Shown piece after piece: positions 24,153-36,978 of a stretch of 64,000 bases of DNA. The position numbers were made by a program, and so were the translations under genes. How positions within the stretch are numbered: position 1 is the stretch's first letter; each line of letters opens with the position of its first letter. Location: positions 44,515,550 through 44,579,549 of the forward strand of contig NC_086036.1 in assembly GCF_036323735.1 (NCBI RefSeq), read 5' to 3'. A model generated the notes under the pieces. That model did no database searches and was not told the DNA's origin. It saw only the letters and a list, made by a program, of their open reading frames with translations. The stretch comes from Rattus norvegicus (taxonomy: Eukaryota > Chordata > Mammalia > Rodentia > Muridae).

Positions 24153-24780
24153 AAAAAACCCACATTATTTATGAATATTTAATTTTTTGTTTCTAATACT
24201 AAATTTTTTCTATAAATATCACTGAGGACAAACAATTTTGCCCTGCTAGTTCTTTTCTGTGGAGTTTGTTTTAAAAATGGCTAAGGATCTAATAAGAAAA
24301 TACACAAAACATATTTAAAATGTATGCCCTCACATTTGTGCAATATTTCAAACAGAAGCAAAGAAAAAAAGTAAAAAGTAAAAATTTTCTATTATGATTT
24401 GAAATCAACATAAAATTTAAATTAATAAGTTAAAACTTTTTGTTGCCAATCTTATTGAATCTCTTATCAAAAATACAAGACTAAAAGTCCATCTCTTTTC
24501 AACACCCATAATGTGGTATTGGGAAGAAGAATTTGAACTAACAGATGTTTTCAGCCTTGTGTTTCTATCGCTATCAGAAATATATTAAAGAATCAGATTG
24601 CAGATAAAACATCTTTGTAGTCATCTAGTTAAAGGCTAAACACAACATTACTAAATACTAAATAAATCCAAGCACAAATTTTACCATGGGGTGGATTAAG
24701 GGGTTTCACAGGATATAAAATATCCAGTTATGGACAAAATTGTTCTTTTGGTAAGGGCACATGTGTGCATGCATAAATAC
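24153..24780. other. AT-rich stretch, nothing recognised
   Basis: Long A- and T-rich patches, for example 24360-24430. No frame or repeat family. Confidence 0.45.
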
Positions 24781-24788
24781 ACACACAT

Positions 24789-24874
<86 letters not shown>

Positions 24875-24912
24875 CAGAGAGAGAGAGGGAGGGAGAGGGA
24901 GAGGGAGAGATT
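24781..24912. repeat. compound (CA)n-(GA)n microsatellite
   Basis: A CA run at about 24790-24832 joins directly to a GA run of about 80 bp with GGGAGA variants at the 3' end. On the minus strand this reads as poly-LS and poly-CV. The whole + strand segment from 24833 is purine only apart from one C, which makes it a polypurine tract. Confidence 0.97.
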
Positions 24913-26273
24913 TTCCCTAAATAAGATACTAAGTAGGACATGCTCTAACTTCTTACAATGGTCTAGGCTAAACATTTACAGAAATTGTCTGATTGGAAGG
25001 CCATGATGTCAGTCCTAAAAGAGCACCATCTGATTCTAGACAGCTGACTACTAATCTGGAACGTTTATTTCTATTGACACAAAATGGAAATGGCATCTAT
25101 ATTCCTGTGGCTGTTTACTGACGACATGCCAATTCAGCTCACGTGTACTCAAAGAAATCCAGGAAATGGAGACATGAACAGAATGCAAGTGACTCACAAG
25201 ATAAATGGCCATCTGGTCCTTCTAGCTCCCAGTTCTATTTCTTAACTGGACCTCCCCCTTCCTTGGAGAAGTGCAGCTAATGTGGATAATGCCACTAATC
25301 AGATTTAAGAAGAATGCCAAAACATAATAAAAATAAAACTGGGTAAGAGCAGATATGTATATGGAGCACTTAGACTTTGTTAGAAACTAAGCCTATTCCA
25401 TTAAAATTGACTTACTGAGAGAAACAAAATCTATGTTGTTTGTGGAATTTAGATAAAACAAGGCTGGGTGAGCTTACATGCCATCAAGACTCTGATAAAG
25501 ACAGTATCTATTACTTAAAGCCATGACAGCCCCCTTAAATGAAGACTTCTCAAAAGCTATCGAGAACTATCAAGCAATCCTTGAAAACTGAAATACTCAG
25601 GAAATATTCAGGTAATATGTAAACATACTTAAAGGTAAAAGATACAATGAGAAATCGCAGCTCCGAGGGCGCAAATGCCCAATCTGCCAAAACAATGGGG
25701 GACTAGCTGTTCTTCCGCAGTGTAGTGCTGCGGTGCACATAGAAGACAAGACAAAGAAAGACGGAAAAGGGAGAGGAGAAGTGAGTGACAGGAGCTCTCG
25801 CTTCAAGAGCTCATATTTCTCCTACCAGATACTTTCAAGTTTTTAACACGACTAGAAAAAAATCCCCATGAAATTTGTCTAAAGATAGAACTCTGGTTTC
25901 GTTTTGTTTTGTTTCCTGAGAAATAACTCAAATAAGAGTGTCAAAACAGCTAATGTGCCTGTGGCCCCTTTTTTGGCATTATGAACATTATTTCATCTCT
26001 AATGTATAGCAATGCATGCGAAAACCTTTTTATATTTTCTCTGATAAAAGGAAATCCTTTATGTATCAGTTATAAACCAGTTCATAATCCTTTAATTAAT
26101 TTTAAAACTTCACTCACTTGAGCTTTGCTTAATTGTTGAATCTGGTTGTAAATTATATCCTTAGAATAATGTAACTTTAAAGTCCACAAAAATCATATTT
26201 ATAGATATTGTTCAACCCTTTAGGATCTGGTTCTCTTTACTTCTCTCTCTCCTTCCTTCATCTGTCCATCCAT

Positions 26274-26275
<2 letters not shown>
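24913..26275. other. no recognisable feature
   Basis: Unplaced sequence. At 25660-25800 it is somewhat richer in GC and CpG (GCTCCGAGGGCGCAAATGCC) than the surroundings, without an identifiable gene or repeat. Confidence 0.4.

Positions 26276-26333
<58 letters not shown>
26276..26333. repeat. (TC)n microsatellite
   Basis: About 28 TC units. The serine/leucine run of the 63-residue frame at 26208-26399 comes from it. Confidence 0.97.
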
Positions 26334-26334
<1 letters not shown>

Positions 26335-28240
26335 TCCAACGCCATTGTTTAAATGTAAGTATTCATTATGTCTTTGTCTTGGGTTTTAAAAATAAATAAA
26401 CTCTATTAATTTTGCAACCAACTCACCCTGAAATTCTTTTCTCCAGCTTACCTCTAAATCTTAGTCATAGCTGGGCAGACAGCAAGTAGGTAAAAGAACT
26501 CTCAGGCTACAGCACTCAATGTTGGGCTGTCCTATGCTGCCACCAACAGATGAGGAGCAGGATGCCCCATTTGTTGTATATGGGTTCCTGAATACTCACC
26601 TTCCTCCAGTGTGTGGTAACAACAGACACTAAGCTATGAAAATGATTAGAGAACTTACATTTGGAAAACTAAATAGTGCCTCAGGAAGTTAATAATTGAA
26701 CAATAAGCATAGGTGACACCCTGGTCAAGAGATAAAAGTTGTTCCTGTGACCCATGACATAAGTCTTCCCTTCTTTATAGAAATATTAATTTAAGAAACA
26801 TTGTCTCCTGTCAGAAATTTCAGCTGATAATCTATTCTCTAAGGAGATCTACCATTTCAACTAGGTTTAACCTAGGTTTATTTAATAACAAAAGAAAATG
26901 AAGACTTAAACAATCATAGGGATTATTTTATTAGAAAGCATTCACTAAAGTTTACAAATTTATCAATAAAAACAGACTCAAACAAACCAGCCAGGAATTA
27001 TGATTAAGTTTATCTTTAACTTAGGATGAACACCAGACAAATAGTCTTTAAAAACAAATGATAGTGCCTGTGACCCAAGCTAAAATACTGTGTTTGAACA
27101 AAGTCAACCAACAATTCTCAACAGATTTCGGCATGGGTCCAAAATGCCCCTGACACACAAGAGATAAAGGAACTTAGTTCCTAGAGCTTCTATCTGGTCC
27201 ATACCTGTAGGAGAACCCTGGGGTTTTCTACCATCTCACTAATCTTTGCTATACAGCCCCAAGAGAGCAACTGCTGTACTCTCCTAGGGAGGCAGTAGTG
27301 GCCCAGCAACCACAGCCTAAAGTAATTACAGGCCATTTTCATGACTCCATCAGCCTTGAAGGAGTTTTTGGATGCTTATAATATCATAAATGACAGGCCT
27401 TGCTCTCTGCCCATGTTTCTCATGACTGAGATTTCCCATTTAAGTGAGCCAGGTTTCTTCTTGGCTTCTTTCAGCATGATTCTACTTCAGTGGCTCTGAC
27501 ATCTCACGGGTCATCCTTCATTTGATACATGACAGCCTTCTCCATCTCAAGAACAAGAATTACCGATCATGTCTCATTCTTTTCTACATAGTCACTACAT
27601 TTTTAGAGTTGTCTCATCTCCATTCCTCCTGACACTGGAAGTATGGTGAGCGGGTGGCATTCATCTTCGTTGTCAAATATGTCTCGTGCATCTCCTACTC
27701 TTGAATTCTCCACAGTAAGTGCAGATGGTTAGGCTAGCTTCTTCAAATGGCTATGGAGCTAGAACTCCCTGAACTGTAAGGCATAGAGAGAACTCTGTGT
27801 GTGTGGTTGAACAGTAAGCTTTCTCCCAGCTTTACAGAAGACACATTTGATAAAAGATGGGCTCTATAGACAGCAGCCATGAATTACAAGGTGCCGGCTC
27901 TCCCTAGAGACTTAATCTAGGAGAGCAAATGACTGGATGTCAGATCGTTCAGGTTCAACATGACTAGGGGACAATTTTGATTGAAGAACATTATAGATTC
28001 CATTCACAGTGCACAGCATCCACACACACAAATCATTTCCTGAAAACACAAATCACATGACCTCCATCTCTGTAGAATTTAAAGTGAATGTGTACATATA
28101 TCACCTTTATCCTGTAAACAGGCAGGTAGTATTGAAAGACAATGTATAAATTCTGTTTCTCTTATTTTTATTTTCATTGATCTATAACTTTTACAAACAC
28201 AGTATGTTTCTCCATATAACCATTTTTGTATTCGTGTGTG
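26334..28240. other. unplaced sequence, including a less AT-rich block at about 27100-27730
   Basis: No open frame of note. The 27100-27730 block has more balanced base composition than its neighbours, and its minus strand shows short gene-like phrases broken by stops. It might be a degenerate processed pseudogene or an old LTR-type repeat, but I could not match it to anything. Confidence 0.35.
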
Positions 28241-28307
28241 TATACACATTATATATATATATGCATAATATATATATACATATGTGTAAAGAAAATGAAA
28301 ACAAGTA

Positions 28308-28345
<38 letters not shown>
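28241..28345. repeat. (TA)n and (CA)n microsatellites
   Basis: TATATA runs lie at 28249-28277, and a CA run of about 18 units at 28309-28345, with 30 bp of non-repeat sequence between them. Confidence 0.95.
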
Positions 28346-30324
28346 TATCTTAAAAGGGGCAAATTTAGAATTCGCCCCTTGCCTAGGCTGCCTGGCTTGA
28401 CAAAAGATTGACAGTTCGTGCTGAGTTTTCTACCAGCCAGCCCACCTCTGCATTTTGTGGCACCCACAGCTGTTCTCATTTGACCAAGTAATTCCATTTA
28501 GACTGAATTTTGGTTGCTTGGCTTACCAATAAATCATCAGCACAAAAGTTAGAAAAGAGCTGAGGCCCCAAAGTCAACCACTGAGATAACTTCCAACAGG
28601 AGATGCTGATGTTGTAGTTTTGGGGTGCCGTTCCCTCCACAATCTCTCAGCAGTCTTTGTCTGAGGAGACCCTGCTCATTTGTTTTACTTTGTGTCTTCC
28701 CTCCAGCTTCTCTAGAAAGTGCAAATGACGAACACCAATATCAATTTCATACCTTTCAGAAAATTCCCCATTATGTGAAATCCCATAACGTGTACACTCA
28801 TGCAGAGAAAAGCCAATTTCCCTTCTGATCTACCACTAAAGTTGATGTGCACAGTGAGTCCACTTGTGAGGGAAAATTAGAGTTTTAGCCCAGCTGACTT
28901 TGGAGCCTTGTGAGTCTAGCTATTAAATTCTGATAACTTGGCTTCAGCTTTATCTGTTTTCATGTGTTCTTGAGGCTCTAATTTCATTCAATGCATCAGG
29001 TGTTACACTCAGTCAAGGGACAGCCTGGCAGTTTAACCACTGCTTGTAGCATTGCAAATGTTCTCCCAGTACTGTTCCCTATGTGGTTTCAGTTGGATGA
29101 AATAAAGCTACACTTGCTGTATGCCAAATGTACTCATATTCTCAGCCTTTTAAAAACAGATATCATAAGAGAAAATTTATGGTACCTTCATAGCCCCAGT
29201 GTCCTGACCCTATCTCTGGCATAACTTTTTCTTTAATAAAACCCCTGGAACACAGGCATTACCCTATTAAAGAAAAAATGCCAAAATAAAGATGGACACA
29301 GAAATTACTAAAGCATTATTCCTAAGATTTCTATTCTCAATGTCTTCATTGCAGTTTACTAAGTTAGTATCTGTTTGCATATATTAATTCTTACTCTACT
29401 TCTGAGACATTCATGTGCAAAACTATTATATCTGTAAATGTCTTCTCACTAAAGTGCATACCAAGAATTTACTACACAACATACTCTAACAGCTTACTCA
29501 AAACTGACAGACAAAAGTACACTATCAACACCAAAATAACACAAAACAAACTTTAAAAGCACTCTCTGAGAGAGATTTCCTATAAGCTTGGTTGAAATTA
29601 TGAGCACTTTTGGCATAAAGAAGAAAATAAATTTACATTCTGCACTTGTAAAGTTTCTTCCCCCGACACTTGAACAGCTTAGATATTAAGAATCATACTA
29701 GTTAAAAATATCTTATAGGAAAAAAAGATTTAATTGAATTAATTCAAAATAGCTAAATGAAACAGAATATTCCAAAGCCAACAGGACTGGGTAAGAACTC
29801 GCTTGTATCTAAGGGAAAGATTCTACCTGAGAAGATTTCTTATGCTATATGCCAACAGGGACCACATTTGTATTTTTGCTCAAGGGAAAAGAAATAGCAA
29901 CTTACATGGCACTCTGCATTATTGTACATATGCATTAGTTTAAATTTATTATATTGACCATGTCCTCTTACGCTATGCACACCAACTAGCAGTTGATTAT
30001 GATGATATGCCCAGGGGGAACGCAAATGTGAGAATCTTACAAATTTCAAATTGTCATTGTTATGTAGTCAGTTTTCAAGGATATGGATGTCACTGTCTAG
30101 TGTGTCATTTAAAAGATAGGAGTAACCAAACTCGTGTATCAATATATTCTATATTACTTGGGGAAGGTCTGACACTATACTCTTAATAAGTTTTTTAACT
30201 ACATAAATCTAAAAAATGTGGCACCCAAATATCTACAGGGATGTTTTAACACACAAAAATCAGTAACTGTATTTTTTATAATTTACACTTTTATATTTAT
30301 TTTTTGCTATGTAAATAAACTGAA
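28346..30324. other. no recognisable feature
   Basis: AT-rich sequence before the L1 island. Several short frames, none with a recognised domain. Confidence 0.4.
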
Positions 30325-31050
30325 AGAAAAAACACATGATCATCTTTGTATGCTAAAAAGGCCTTCGACAAAATTTAACACTTGTTAATGATATAAGTCA
30401 TATGGAGATTAGGGACACAAGAGACATGGCTAAACATACTAAAGGTAATTTACAACAAGCCTGTAACCAACATTGAAGCAAATGCAGAGAAATTCAAAGC
30501 AATTCTACTAAAAATAGGAAGAAGACAAAGATGCCCACTTTTTCTGTATCTATTCAATATGAAGTTTTAGCTAGAGCAAAAAGCAACTGAAGGAGATGTG
30601 GAGATCTTGGTCTCTTTCAAAAAAGGAGAACAGACTGAGAAGAGAAATAAGGAAAACAATGCAGGTCACAAGACACAAATAATATAAACTAACTTGGTGT
30701 AACTCTAATCAAGCAAGTAAAAGAGCTCTATGGTAAGAACTTCAAGTTTTTGAAGAAAAAAAAAACTGAAAAAGATAATAGAAGATAGAAAGATCTCCCA
30801 TGCTTATGGATTGGTAGATATAAATAGTGCAAATGGCCATCTTACCAAAAGCAATCTACATATGCAACACATTCATCATCAATATTCCAGCACCATACTT
30901 TACAGAACTTCAAGGATTTTTTTTCAACTTTATATGGAAAAACAAAAAAGCCCAGGATAGCAAAATTGACCCTTTATAATCAAAGAACTTCTGAAGGTCT
31001 CACCACCCCTGATTTCAAGCTCTACTTTAGAGTTGTAGTCATAAAAATCA
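30325..31050 (+). pseudogene. old L1 ORF2 fragment (reverse-transcriptase part)
   Basis: ACATGATCATCTTTGTATGC and CTTCGACAAAATTTAACACT correspond to the start of the L1 RT core. Then come GCCTGTAACCAACATTGAAG (the SKPVANIK region), GTAACTCTAATCAAGCAAGT (GVTLTKQV), ACCAAAAGCAATCTACATAT (PKAIY) and ATATGGAAAAACAAAAAAGC (the IWKNKKP region). The FADD region itself is missing: the text jumps from the equivalent of residues before it to those after it. The frame is broken repeatedly. The fragment stops in the equivalent of YRAIVIK, just before the next L1 begins. The rest of its ORF2 does not reappear after that L1. Confidence 0.85.
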
Positions 31051-31060
31051 CATGACCAAA

Positions 31061-31440
31061 TCCCGTGAGGGACAGAGCTGGACTCTCAGAAGTGCAGATA
31101 ATCCTGAGAGCTCAGGGGAGACTGCCACTTCTGCTCACATTCCTGGTTCAAGAAGAACCTGACTAGTGCCCTCTGGATACAGGAACATAGGAGCAGATAG
31201 GGACATGATCTTTCTGGTGTCTGCCTGCACCCAGAGCTGAACGTATCCAAATCCTGTGAGGGAGAGAGCTGAACTCTCAGAACTGCAACAGTACTGGAAG
31301 CTCAGAGGAAACAACTAATTCTGCTCATATTCCTGGCCCAAGAGAACATGCCTAGTACCCTCTTTGCCCTCTGGCCATGGGACCTAGGAACAGGCACAGG
31401 CAGGACCCTTCCCATTTGTGTCTGCACACCAAGCTGAAAG
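31061..31440 (+). promoter_or_regulatory. two tandem L1 promoter monomers (F-type-like)
   Basis: The phrases TCCCGTGAGGGACAGAGCTG (31061) and TCCTGTGAGGGAGAGAGCTG (31252) start two units about 191 bp apart. Both continue with GAACTCTCAGAA-type sequence, AGCTCAG, ACTTCTGCTCA/AATTCTGCTCA, CATTCCTGG and end with GTGTCTGC...AAGCTGA. Tandem ~200-bp monomers acting as pol II promoter units are known from rodent L1 families (A, F, Gf types in mouse), and this phrase order resembles the F type as I remember it. The non-monomeric tether follows to 31722. Family assignment is from memory. Confidence 0.7.
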
Positions 31441-31722
31441 CCAGTTCCCAGGAGCGCTGACACACTTGAGAACAGAAGTAAGACCAAGTCTTCTACTCCA
31501 AGCAACAATCCTAGAGGCTTCAGGACACACAAACCAAGGAGTAGTCTGGGACAGGATCCTTCCAGTTTCTGCCTGTCCCCGAAGCTGCAACAGTCCCACA
31601 GCTATCTGTTCCCAGATTTGGCTAAAAGAAAATGGGTCTACAGGAGTGCTGACACGCAGGCTTAAAGGAGGGGCAAGCCACTGTCAGAGACAGTAAGACA
31701 ATCTAACACCAGAGACAACCTG

Positions 31723-32817
31723 ATGGTAAGATGCAAGGGCAGGAACCTAAGCAACAGAAACCAAGACTGCTTGGCATCATCAGAGCCCAGTTCTCTCACC
31801 AAAGAAAATACTGCATACCCTAACACACCAGAAAAGCAAGATATGAATTTAAAATCACATCTCATGATGATGATAGAGGACTGTAAGAAGGACATAAAAT
31901 AACTCCCTTAAAGAAATACAGGACAACACAGGGAAACAAGTAGAAGCCCTTAAAGAGGAAACACAAAATTACCTGAAGGAATTACAGGAAAACACAACCA
32001 AACAGCTGAAGGAATTGAACAAAACCATCCAGGATCTAAAAGTGGAAATAGAAACAATAAAGAAATCACAAAGGGAGACAAGCCTAGTGACAGAAAACCT
32101 AGGGAAGAGATCAGGAGTCATGGATGTGTCACCAATAGAATATAAGAGATAGAAGAGAGAATCTCAGGGGCAGAAGATACCATAAAAAACATTAACACAA
32201 AATTAAAAGTAAATGCAAAATGCAAAAAACTCCTAAGCCAAAACATCCAGGAAATCCAGGACACAATGAGAAGAATAAACCTAAGAATAATAGGTATAGA
32301 AAAGGGTAAAGATTCCCAACTTAAAGTGTCAATAAATGTCTTCAAGGAAATCATAGAAGAAAATTTCCCTAACCTAAAGAAAAAGATGCCCATAAACATA
32401 CAAGAAGCCTACAGAACTCCAAATAGACTGGACCAGAAAAGAAATTCCACTGTCACATAATAGTCAAAACACCAAATGCACACAACAAAGAATAGTAAAA
32501 ACAGCAAGAGAAAATTAACATATAAAGTAACATATAAAGACAGATCTAATAGAATTATGCCAGACATCTCACCAGAGAATATGAAAGCCAGAAGATCCTA
32601 GGCAGATGTCATACAGAAACTAAAAGGACACAAATGCCAGCCCAGGCTACTATATCCAGCAAAACTCTCAATTAACATAGATGGAGAAACCAAGATATTC
32701 CATGACAAAACCAAATTTACACAATATCTTTCCACAAATCCAGCCCTCAAAGGATAATAGACGGAAAACTCCAACACAAGAAGGAAAACTACACCCTAGA
32801 AAAAAACAAGAAAGTAA
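31723..32817 (+). pseudogene. degenerate L1 ORF1
   Basis: The ATG at 31723 aligns with the start of the intact ORF1 at 41376 (the shared phrases GGCAGGAACC and CAACAGAAACCAAGAC follow it), and the TAA at 32815-32817 aligns with the intact stop. The coiled-coil region holds only one full copy of the 66-bp unit (around AAACAAGTAGAAGCCCTTAA, 31934 on) where the younger L1 has two. The RRM-like part survives as an open stretch (32266-32460, RRINLRIIGIEKG). Several frameshifts and stops break it, for example before 32150 and after 32457. Confidence 0.85.
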
Positions 32818-32884
32818 TCTCCTTGTGACAAAACCAAAAGAAGAGAGAAAAACAAACATAATTCTACCTCTGACAAAATAACAG

Positions 32885-35800
32885 GAAGCAACAATCACTA
32901 TTCCCTAATAACTCTTAACATCAATGGACTCAATTTTATTCCCCAATAAAAAAATATAGACTAACAAAATGGATATGTAAAGAGGACCCAGATTTTGCCA
33001 CACACAGTAAACACACTTCAGAGACAAAGACAGGCATTGCCTCTGAGTAAAAAGCTGGAAAACAACTTTCTGAGCAAATGGTCCAAGGAAACAAGCTGGA
33101 GTAGCCATTCTAATATCAAATAAGATCGACTTTCAACCAAGAGTTATCAAAAAAAGATAAGGAAATACACTTCATATTCATCAAAGGAAAAATCCACCAC
33201 GATGAACTCTCAATCCTGAATATCTATACTCCAAATGCCAGGGCACCTCCATTCATAAAAGAAACTTTACTAAAGCTCAAAGCACACATTGCACCTCACA
33301 CAGTAATAGTGGGAGATTTCAACACCCCAGTCTCATCAATGGACAGATCATGGAAACAGAAACTAAACAGAGACACGGAGAAACTAACAGAAGTTATGAA
33401 ACAAATGGATTTAACAGATATTTATAGAACATTTCATCCTAAAACAAAAGAATGTACCTTCATCTCAGCATCTCATGGTACCTTCTCCAAAATTGACCAT
33501 ATAATCAGTCACAAAACAGGCCTCAACAAATACAAGAAGATTGAAATAATCCCATGCATCCTATCAGATCACCACACACTAAGACTTGTCTTCAATAACA
33601 ACAACAACAACAAAAAAAAAAAACCAAGAAAATCTGCATATACATGGAAGTTGAAGAACACCCTACTCAATGGTAACTTAATCAAGGAAGAAATAAAGAA
33701 AGAAATTAAACACTTTTTAGAATTTAATGAAAATGAAGGCACAACAGACCCAAACTGATGAGACACAATGAAAGCAGTGTCTCAAAGCAGTGAAAGCAGT
33801 GAAAGCAATGAAAGTGCCAAGAGGAAAACTCATAGCTCTGAGTGCCTCCAAAAAGGAACTGGAGAGAGCATACATTAGCTGCTTGACAGCACACCTAAAA
33901 ACTCTACAACAAAAAGGCTCAAATACACCCAAGAGGAGTAGAAGGCAGGAAATAATTATACTCAGAGCTGAAGTCAACCAAGTAGAAACAAAGGACTATA
34001 CAAAGAATCAACAAGTCCAGGAGCTGATTTTTTGAGAAAATCAACAAGATAGATAAACCATCAGCCAGACTAATCAGAGGGCACAGGGACTGTATCCAAA
34101 TTAACAAAGTCTGAAATGAAAAGGGAGACATAACAACAGAATCTGAGGAAATTCAAAACTCATCAGATCCTATTACCTCAGCCTATATTCAACAAAACTG
34201 GAAAATCTGGATGAAAGGGACATTTTCTAGACAGATACCAGGTTAAAAAAAAAATCAGGATCAGATAAAACATCCAAACAGTCCTATAGCTCCTAAAGAA
34301 ATAGAAACAGTTATTAAAAGTCTCCCAACCAAAAGAAAAAGCCCAAGACCAGATAGGTCTTGCAGAATTCTATCAGACCTTCACAGAAGACCTAACACTA
34401 ATACTGTACAAAATATTCCACAAAATAGAGACAGAAGAAACACCCAATTCCTTCTAAGAAGTGACAATTATGCTCATACCTAAGCCACAAAAAAAGCAAA
34501 GAAAGAGAATTTCAGAAAAATTTCCCTTATGAAATTTTCAATAAAATTCTTGAAAATCGAATGCAAGAACACATCAAAACAATCATCCATCATGATCAAG
34601 TCAGATTTATCCCAGGGATGGAGGGATGGTTCAATATACAGAAATCTATCAATGTAATCCACTAAATAAACCAACTCAAAGAAACAAAACAACATGATCA
34701 ATTTCATTAGATGCTGAGAAAGCATTTGACAAAATTTAACACCCCTTCATGATAAAAGTCCTGGAAAGATCAGGAATTCAAAGCCCATACCTAAACATAT
34801 TAAAAGCAATATACAGCAAACCAGTATCCAACATTAAACTAAATGGAAAGAAACTTGAAGCAATTCCACTAAAATCAGAGACTAGACAAGGCTGCCCACT
34901 CTCTCCCTACTTATTCACTATAGTACTCGAAGTCCTAGCCAGAGCAATCAGACAACAAAAGGAGGTCAAGGGGATACAAATTGGAAAGGAAGGAGTCAAA
35001 ATATCACTACTTACAGATGATAAGATAGTATACTTAGGTGACCCCAAAAGTTCTACAAGAGAACTACTAAGCCTGATAAACAACTTCAGCAAAGTGGTTG
35101 GGTATAAAATTAACTCGAATAAATCAGTAGCCTCCTTCTACTCAAAAGATAAACAGGCTGAGAATGAAATGAAGGAAATGACACCCTTCACAATAATCCC
35201 AAATAACATAAAATAACTTGATGTGACTCTAACCAAGCAAGTGAAAGATTTGTATGACAAGAACCTCAAGTCTCTGAAAAATGAAATTGAAGAAGGTCAC
35301 AGAAGATCAAAAGACCTCCCAGGTGCATGAATTGGCAGGATTAATACAGTGAAAATGCCCATTTTGCCAAAAGCAATCTACAGATGCAAGGCAATCCCCA
35401 TCAAAATTCCAACTCAATTCTTCACAGTTAGAAAGAGCAATTTGCAAATTCATTTGGAATAACAAAAACCCAGGATAATGAAAAACTATACTCAACAATA
35501 AAAGAACTTCTGGGGGAAACACCATCCCTGACCTCAAGCAGTATTACAGAGCAATAGTGATAAAAACTGCATGGTATTGGTACAGAGACAGACAGATAGA
35601 CCAGTGGAATAGAATTGAAGACCCAGATGAACCCACACACCTATGGTCACTTGATCTTTGACAAAGGAGCTAAAAACATCCAGAGGAAAAACAATAGCAT
35701 TTTCAACAAATGGTGCTGGTTCAGTTGGAGGTCAACATGTAAAAGAATGCAAATTGATCCATTCCTATCACCCTGTACAAAGCCTAAGTCAAGTGGATCA

Positions 35801-36723
35801 AGGACCTCCACATCAAACCAGACACACTCAAACTAATAGAAGAAAAAGTGGGGAAGCATCTCGATCACATAGGCACTGCAGAAAATTTCCTGAACAAAAC
35901 ACCAATGGCTTATGCTCTAATATTAAGAATCAACAAATGGGACCTCATAAAACTGCAAAGTTTCTGTAAGGCAAAGAACACTGTCACTAGGACAAAATGG
36001 CAACCAACAGGTTGGGAAAAGTTTACCAATCCTATATCTGGAAGAGTTAATAACCAAAATATACAAAGAAATCAAGAAGTTAGACTCCAGAGAGCCAAAT
36101 ACCCCTATTAAAAGTGGGATACAGAGCTAAACAAAGAATTCTCAGCTGAGGGATATCAAATGGCTGAGAAACACCTAAAGAAATGTTCAACATCCTTAGT
36201 CATCAGGGAAATGCAAATCAAAACAACCCAGAGATTCTACCTCACACCAGTCAGAATGGCTAAGATCAAAAACTCAGGTGACAACAGGTGTTGGCAAGGA
36301 TGTAGAGAAAAAGGAACATTGTTGGTAGGACTGCAAGCAGGTAAAACCACTCTGGAAATCAGTCTGAAGTTTCCTTAGAAAATTGGACATTGTACCACCT
36401 GAGGACCCAGCTCTCTGAGGATACCTCTCCTGGGCATATACCCAAATGATACTCCAACATACAACAAAGACACATTCTCCACTACATTCATAGCAGCCTT
36501 ATTTATAATAACCAGAAGCTAGAAAGAACCCAAATGCCCTTCAACAGAGGAATGGTTACAGAAAATATGATACATCTACACAATGGAGTACTACTCAGCT
36601 ATCAAAAACAATGACTTCATGAAATTCATAGGCAAATGTGTGGAACTAGAAAATATCCTGAGTGAGGTAACCCAATCACAGAAAAACACACATGATGAGC
36701 ACTCACTGATAAGTGGATATTAG
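32885..36723 (+). pseudogene. degenerate L1 ORF2 (endonuclease / reverse transcriptase)
   Basis: The order of ORF2 is preserved: endonuclease (GDFNTPVSSMDRSW; the SDHH motif retained in the frame 33309-33758), RT (frame 34749-35216) and the C-terminal region ending in SLISGY-like sequence with a stop at 36721-36723. The catalytic FADD of L1 RT reads LTDD here (35010-35021), so the two Asp survive but the preceding two residues have changed. Many frameshifts and nonsense codons lie between these pieces, for example around 33758, 34035, 34200-34700 and 35216. There is no chance of an active protein. It was born as an L1 and has decayed neutrally. Confidence 0.9.
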
Positions 36724-36908
36724 CCCAAAAGCTCGGAATACCCAAGATACAATCCACAGATAACATGAAGTTCAAGAAAAAGGATGACCAAAATGTAGAT
36801 GCTTCACTCCTTCTTAAAAGGAGAAACAAAAAGTATTCATAGGAGGGTATGGAGGCAAGGTTTGGAACAGAGACTGAAGGAATTGCCACTCAGAGCCTGC
36901 CCCACATG

Positions 36909-36978
<70 letters not shown>

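Noticed and set aside
24696..25006. Four overlapping frames of 64-89 residues rich in SL, CV, HT and RE repeats
   Set aside because: They are translations of the (CA)n(GA)n microsatellite in several frames.
31061..31722. Direct repeats that might be a CRISPR or satellite array
   Set aside because: There are only two ~191-bp units directly upstream of an L1 ORF1, the normal layout of rodent L1 promoter monomers.
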